From the NCBI GenBank assembly GCA_945862545.1, contig CAMAYS010000074.1, forward strand, positions 1-10,031: DNA of 10,031 bases, in the 5' to 3' direction. The position numbers and the translations under genes are program-made. How positions within the stretch are numbered: position 1 is the first letter of the stretch; every line of letters starts with the position of its first letter. Below the pieces are notes generated by a model. It did not search any database. It was not told where the DNA came from and saw only the letters and a program-made list of their open reading frames with translations. Shown piece by piece: positions 6,461 to 10,031 of this stretch. The DNA is from Casp-actino8 sp945862545. Lineage in GTDB: Bacteria > Actinomycetota > Acidimicrobiia > Acidimicrobiales > Ilumatobacteraceae.

Positions 6461-7072
6461 CTACTGACCCAGCAGTTTCGCTTTCTCGGCTTCAAATTCA
6501 GAAGCAGATATGGTTCCCCGATCGCGCAAACCTTCAAGTTTTTCAAGTTGCGTCGCGACATCGGTTGCACTTTGCACATTTCCACCGAATGAACGTTTTT
6601 GATTGTCTTCCATCTGCATATGAATGAGATTGACGATCTTGTCCGGATGTGGAATATCAGAGAACATCTGCTGACCATCTTGTCCACCCGACTCAATCAA
6701 CAAGTCTCCGGCACCAATCATGCGCTCAAACAAACTCTGCTTGAAGTTCACATTATTGACACGCTCCAAGGGAATCTCAATACCGCCACGAGCGAGTACC
6801 CCGTGGCGAAAAATCACACGATCGGATGTGATCACAAAATATGTCGTGCGCCACTTCAGATAACGCACCACGGCCCAGACCAACGCTGCGAGAGCTAAAA
6901 CTCCGATCGGGTAAGTCAGCCACGCTTGACGTTCTTTCTGACCGAAAACGAATAGCCACAGCACCCCCAACGCGGTGAAGGAACTCACCGATTGCGCAAA
7001 AAACCACCAATGCGGGTGCAAGTCCACGGCAACTGACTCTTGCTCATTTAAAAGACGACTGGGATAAGGCAT
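6461..7072 (-). CDS. Membrane protein with bacterial PH domain and C-terminal SHOCT motif
   Basis: This 203-residue protein has two predicted membrane helices at about residues 22-44 and 51-71. A YdbT/bPH2-like domain (about 74-155) follows: TYFVITSDRVIFRHGVL leads into IPLERVNNVNFKQSLFERMI and GDLLIESGG, the strand and helix pattern of that fold. A short C-terminal helical pair, LEKLEGLRDRGTISASEFEA (about 176-195) ending EKAKLLGQ, matches the SHOCT motif found at the ends of many bacterial proteins, thought to mediate oligomerisation. The PH and SHOCT parts should face the cytoplasm. The family's molecular role is poorly known. The ATG at 7072 lies seven bases behind a TACAAT box. The gene is monocistronic as seen here, divergent from the helicase and convergent with galactokinase, whose stop is 2 bp away, leaving no space for a dedicated terminator between them. 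Confidence 0.9.
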   Translation of the reverse strand: MPYPSRLLNEQESVAVDLHPHWWFFAQSVSSFTALGVLWLFVFGQKERQAWLTYPIGVLALAALVWAVVRYLKWRTTYFVITSDRVIFRHGVLARGGIEIPLERVNNVNFKQSLFERMIGAGDLLIESGGQDGQQMFSDIPHPDKIVNLIHMQMEDNQKRSFGGNVQSATDVATQLEKLEGLRDRGTISASEFEAEKAKLLGQ

Positions 7073-7079
7073 AAGCCCA

Positions 7080-7085
7080 ATTGTA
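7080..7085 (-). promoter_or_regulatory. -10 box TACAAT for the PH-domain gene (leaderless layout)
   Basis: On the minus strand TACAAT is close to the consensus TATAAT and is followed by seven bases (TGGGCTT) and then ATG 7072. The start point would fall at or next to the first base of the coding region. No convincing -35 hexamer is seen 16-18 bases upstream. It overlaps the proposed -35 of the divergent helicase promoter. Confidence 0.55.
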
Positions 7086-7108
7086 GTTCCTCACCCATGC
7101 CCTACGAT
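7081..7108 (+). promoter_or_regulatory. Candidate promoter for the helicase gene (TTGTAG, 16 bp, TACGAT)
   Basis: TTGTAG at 7081-7086 and TACGAT at 7103-7108 are separated by 16 bases. TACGAT is followed by seven bases and then an in-frame GTG at 7116, the same leaderless spacing seen at the other promoters here. The -10 box overlaps the ATG at 7107, which would then not be the true start. The -35 match is only moderate. Confidence 0.4.
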
Positions 7109-9065
7109 GAAGGTCGTGTTCGATGCCTCCACAACTGATGATCTCCTTCGAGGGCTCGACCCGACTCAACGGGCTGCTGTGGCATCCGATGCACCCCTAC
7201 TGGCCATTATCGCTGGTGCCGGCTCAGGTAAAACTCGGGTCTTAACTCATCGCGTGGCCCACCGCTGTCTCACAGGGACCGCTGACGCATCACATGTGGC
7301 AGTCTTGACCTTCACTCGTCAGGCGGCCAACGAATTACGTCGGCGTTTACGGTCCCTCGGAATTCGCGATGGCATTATCGCTGGAACCTTCCACTCTGTT
7401 GCCCTCGGTTTACTCCGCCAACGCTGGGATGAGCAGCGTCGTAGCCACCCTGTCATCGTCGCCGATCGTCGCCGCCTCATCGGAGAAGTTCTCGGACCTA
7501 AACATTCTGCGAGCACCGCTGACTATGTCTCTGACATTGACTGGGCGCGCGCCCGAAATATCACACCTGAGCGTTACGCCTCAGCAGTCGCCGAAGTTGG
7601 CCGCAGTTCATCAGCGCCCGTCGCCGAAGTGGTCAAAGTTATGGCAGCAGTGCAGGCCCTAAAAACCAAACGCGGCGTCATTGATCTTGACGACCTGCTG
7701 TCACTCACCATTGAGGCCATGCAAACTGATACCAGTTTCGCCAATATCGTGCGTTGGAAAATTCGTCACCTCTTCGTTGACGAAGCCCAAGACCTCAACC
7801 CTTTACAAATAGCAGTACTTGATGAGTGGCGTTCGGGACGCGACGACCTCACACTTGTCGGGGATCCATCGCAGTCAATCTATGGGTTCAACGGCGCCGA
7901 CCCGTCTGTGCTCTCGATTCTTGAGACACGCTTTCCAGGTATCGAAGTCATTCGACTCACAGCCAACTACCGATGTACGCCGCAAGTTGTCAGCGCTGGC
8001 TTGACTGCTCTTTCGCATCTCAACGAAGAATCACCCAAACTTTTTTCCACCCGATCGGATGGGGCGGCAGTCAAGATTTGTTCATTCGCCGATGAGAAAG
8101 ACGAAGCATCTGGTATCGCTCGACTGATTGAGTCTTGGCGTCATCCGATGATGAGATGGAGTGATGTTGCGATTTTGGCTCGCACGAACGCTCAACTCCC
8201 TGCTTTACGAGAAGCCCTTTTAGCCGTTGATATTCCGGCACGAATTCTCGGTACGGTCGCCACCGATCCCATCCAACGTGCAATTCGAGAAGTCGGCGAT
8301 CTCCCTAGTTCAACACGCATCTCCGTATGGTCGCGCGATATGCGATCGCCCCGCGTTGACGCCGATAATGAACATGATGATGTTGAAGATGTCATTGCCC
8401 GCCGTCGTGTTGCTGATGCCGTCGATGAGTTTCTCAAAGAGGGTGGCGGCGATGGGCGTACGTTCTTGGCGTGGGTGCGCACCAATCGACCTTTTGAAGA
8501 TGACCGCCAACAAAATGCTGTTGAGTTGTTGACTTTCCATGGATCCAAAGGACGTGAGTGGGACAATGTTGTATTGGCTGGCTGTGAACAAGGCTTCATG
8601 CCCCACTCATCAGCCAAGTCAGGAGCTGAGCAAAACGAAGAAGTCCGTCTTGCCTATGTAGCCATCACTCGCGCCGCCGATCAGCTCGTTCTCACCCATG
8701 CGCAGTCGCGACGCGGCCGTAAGCGGACTCGTAGCCCATTCATCGAGGGTCTCATCCTCGCCACGCCCCCCGCATCGATGTCTGCGGATTACATCCGTGA
8801 TCAAGAGATTCGCCGAGAGAGTCGTGTCCAAGTCGACCCTGTCTATGAATCTTTGTGCGCGTGGAGAACTCAAGCCGGTCGGACAGCGAGTATCAAGCCA
8901 CAAATATTGTGCACTGACGAAGTTCTTCGCCGTATCGCTTCTGTTCTTCCGACAACGATTGAAGAACTCATAGAAATTCCTGGTGTTGGCAAATCCTTCG
9001 CCCTCAAAGTGGGATCGCGAATTCTTGACGCCATCCAAGATGGCCTCAATCAACCGGGAGTTTGA
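7107..9065 (+). CDS. UvrD2-like superfamily 1A DNA helicase with C-terminal HRDC domain
   Basis: This ATP-driven 3'-5' translocase/helicase, probably for DNA repair, carries the full SF1A motif set: Q motif LDPTQRAAV (17-25), Walker A AGAGSGKT (36-43), Ia TFTRQAANEL (68-77), Walker B FVDEAQD (223-229), III VGDPSQSIYGFNGAD (251-265), IV LTANYRC (284-290), V TFHGSKGREW (476-485), and VI YVAITRA (517-523). The region between IV and V is short, implying a small 2B domain. An HRDC domain occupies about 575-645, with LIEIPGVGKSFALKVGSRIL near its end. This arrangement recalls mycobacterial UvrD2, but after motif VI only two cysteines remain (C584, C602), so the UvrD2 tetracysteine module is absent. 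The length, 652, is slightly under UvrD2. The start may be ATG 7107 or GTG 7116; the latter fits the -10 box better. The 3' end overlaps the convergent thioesterase gene by 16 bp. Confidence 0.93.
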   Translation: MKVVFDASTTDDLLRGLDPTQRAAVASDAPLLAIIAGAGSGKTRVLTHRVAHRCLTGTADASHVAVLTFTRQAANELRRRLRSLGIRDGIIAGTFHSVALGLLRQRWDEQRRSHPVIVADRRRLIGEVLGPKHSASTADYVSDIDWARARNITPERYASAVAEVGRSSSAPVAEVVKVMAAVQALKTKRGVIDLDDLLSLTIEAMQTDTSFANIVRWKIRHLFVDEAQDLNPLQIAVLDEWRSGRDDLTLVGDPSQSIYGFNGADPSVLSILETRFPGIEVIRLTANYRCTPQVVSAGLTALSHLNEESPKLFSTRSDGAAVKICSFADEKDEASGIARLIESWRHPMMRWSDVAILARTNAQLPALREALLAVDIPARILGTVATDPIQRAIREVGDLPSSTRISVWSRDMRSPRVDADNEHDDVEDVIARRRVADAVDEFLKEGGGDGRTFLAWVRTNRPFEDDRQQNAVELLTFHGSKGREWDNVVLAGCEQGFMPHSSAKSGAEQNEEVRLAYVAITRAADQLVLTHAQSRRGRKRTRSPFIEGLILATPPASMSADYIRDQEIRRESRVQVDPVYESLCAWRTQAGRTASIKPQILCTDEVLRRIASVLPTTIEELIEIPGVGKSFALKVGSRILDAIQDGLNQPGV

Positions 9066-9739
9066 CGCACCGCGTTTAGGTCAGCAAACTTTTCTGCTTT
9101 GACTGAGATGAACACTCCAGTTGCTTGGGCACAAAGACGCTCACCGGCATAAATCTCACCCGTCGTCATAATTTTACGGCCGTTCACCTCATCAAAGCGT
9201 CCAATAATGCGCAGTGGTTGATGTAGCGGGGTCGGAGATCGATACGTCACTTCAAGACGTCCCGTCATGCCAGGTGCACCCGACAGCGCTTGAGCAAAAC
9301 CCAACACCTCATCAAAAATCGCAGCGATCAAACCACCGTGCAAACAGCCTGGCGGTCCCTCATAGGCATCACCATATGTTGCAGTGGCAATGACCTCTGT
9401 TGGGGTTATCTCAATGTCCACGACACCTGCAAGAGCGTTCAGTGGTCCAGTCACGGGACTGTGGCTGGCAAAACCATGCGTAGCTCCACCCACCGCACCT
9501 TCGGCACTGGCGTGATACGAACGCCCATGGGGTCCAACAGCTAAAAGTGCTGCCGCCTGCTCAAGTAATTCGACGGCCGCGAGAACATTTTCTCCAGATG
9601 CAGTTGACGTTGCCGAATGTTGCAGCACCGAGCGCGTGGCATTCGCTAAACGTAGACGCGGGTTACTTGCTTCGTAAATAGCCGAGCGCATCAGAGGCCG
9701 AATTGATGGTGACTCTGTGTCAGGGGTTTGCTCAGACAT
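9050..9739 (-). CDS. PaaI/THEM4-like hotdog-fold thioesterase
   Basis: This 229-residue protein has a C-terminal hotdog domain from about 93 to 215. The PaaI/THEM4 signature is present: SPVTGPLNALA (94-104) leads in, CLHGGLIAAIFDEVLG (132-147) carries the HGG at 134-136 and the probable catalytic Asp143, and RLEVTYRSPTPL (161-172) supplies the next strand. Enzymes of this type cleave acyl-CoA thioesters in the cytoplasm; chain length and substrate cannot be read here. The N-terminal 90 residues are helical and not part of the hotdog. A TTG lies one codon earlier, but ATG 9739 is preferred. The gene begins eight bases inside the end of the exonuclease III frame, implying a shared transcript. 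Its last 16 bases overlap the helicase 3' end on the other strand. Confidence 0.88.
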   Translation of the reverse strand: MSEQTPDTESPSIRPLMRSAIYEASNPRLRLANATRSVLQHSATSTASGENVLAAVELLEQAAALLAVGPHGRSYHASAEGAVGGATHGFASHSPVTGPLNALAGVVDIEITPTEVIATATYGDAYEGPPGCLHGGLIAAIFDEVLGFAQALSGAPGMTGRLEVTYRSPTPLHQPLRIIGRFDEVNGRKIMTTGEIYAGERLCAQATGVFISVKAEKFADLNAVRQTPG

Positions 9740-10031
9740 CAATATCTACCAATACTGGGGCATGATCGCTCGGCTTCTCACCTTTTCGCGCTTGGCGATC
9801 AACAATTGTCCAGCGTGTCTTGTCTAGAACCGATTGGGTCGCCAAAATCAGATCAATGCGCATACCTTTGTTCTGGTTGAATCCACCAGCGCGATAGTCC
9901 CACCACGAATACAACTTGTCATCACTATGGTGATGACGAAATACATCGCTCATTCCCCATGCTTCAAGATCTCGCAATACCTGTCTTTCGGCCTCGCTCA
10001 CATGAGTGGCCCCAACAAAGTCGGCCGGGTT
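9732..10031 (-). CDS. xthA: Exodeoxyribonuclease III, C-terminal 99 residues (5' end beyond the window)
   Basis: The frame is open from the right edge to a TGA at 9734-9732, giving the last 99 residues of an exonuclease III / AP endonuclease. This enzyme cuts DNA 5' to abasic sites and degrades 3' ends during base excision repair. The visible part carries FVGATHVSEAER (5-16), the substrate-contact segment YSWWDYRAGGF (41-51), GMRIDLIL (56-63) with the Asp paired to the active site, and KPSDHAPV (86-93) with the catalytic Asp-His pair. These line up with the C-terminal half of E. coli Xth. The GTG at 10001 is an internal Val codon (the V of GATHV), not a start. The N-terminal half, including the metal-binding Glu, lies outside the window. 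The downstream thioesterase overlaps its last eight bases. The symbol assumes the Xth-type branch. Confidence 0.92.
   Translation of the reverse strand, partial: NPADFVGATHVSEAERQVLRDLEAWGMSDVFRHHHSDDKLYSWWDYRAGGFNQNKGMRIDLILATQSVLDKTRWTIVDRQARKGEKPSDHAPVLVDIDV

Noticed and set aside
6442..6590. A second frame after the galactokinase stop (beginning TSQELLALL) that might restore a missing C-terminus
   Set aside because: It runs antisense over the SHOCT end of the PH-domain gene and does not resemble a galactokinase C-terminus beyond a few residues. A frameshift is kept only as a possibility to test.
7097..7138. A 13-codon open frame from ATG 7097 that could be a leader peptide of the helicase
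   Set aside because: It overlaps the helicase start, has no ribosome-binding site or attenuator-like hairpin, and the only -10 candidate for it (TAGTTC) is poor.
9075..9105. Imperfect inverted repeat (GTCAGCA...TGCTTTGAC) near the helicase-thioesterase convergence, considered as a terminator
   Set aside because: The stem is short and bulged, no T run follows on either strand, and it lies inside the thioesterase coding sequence.

Overview
The window looks like ordinary, densely packed chromosome from a free-living actinobacterium. The best guess is a moderate-GC Acidimicrobiia-type lineage. The lineage clues are a luciferase-like F420-type oxidoreductase, a UvrD2-like helicase ending in an HRDC domain, an MshB/Mca-like PIG-L deacetylase, a lipoprotein with a Thr/Ser-rich linker, and -10 boxes placed directly upstream of start codons as in leaderless actinobacterial genes. 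The taxonomic call is inference. I see no tRNA, rRNA, CRISPR array, insertion sequence, phage gene or other transfer signature.

Layout. (1) Positions 4495 down to 1, minus strand: a tight six-gene run. In order of transcription it encodes an alpha/beta hydrolase, an alpha-methylacyl-CoA racemase, a PIG-L deacetylase, a histidine phosphatase, a lipoprotein, and a three-helix membrane protein that leaves the left edge. Junctions are 4 bp, two GTGA stop/start overlaps, 17 bp and 28 bp, so it is probably one operon. (2) Positions 4496-4554: a 59-bp divergent promoter region. (3) Positions 4555-6458, plus strand: an F420-type oxidoreductase joined by a GTGA overlap to a short galactokinase. (4) Positions 6461-7072, minus strand: a membrane PH-domain protein with a C-terminal SHOCT motif, convergent with galactokinase across a 2-bp gap. 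(5) Positions 7073-7106 and slightly beyond: a second compact divergent promoter. (6) From about 7107 to 9065, plus strand: the UvrD2-like helicase. (7) Positions 10031 down to 9050, minus strand: the C-terminal part of exodeoxyribonuclease III, overlapping the start of a PaaI-type thioesterase, whose 3' end in turn overlaps the helicase 3' end by 16 bp.

Functionally the window mixes acyl-CoA or lipid chemistry (racemase, hydrolase, thioesterase), possible thiol or N-acetyl sugar chemistry (PIG-L deacetylase), sugar phosphorylation (galactokinase) and DNA repair (helicase, exonuclease III). No single pathway joins these genes. I did not find a convincing new multi-gene system. The points most worth a second look are the leaderless promoter architecture, a helicase that keeps HRDC but lacks the UvrD2 cysteine cluster, a galactokinase with a shortened C-terminus and an altered sugar-binding residue, and the composition of the six-gene operon.
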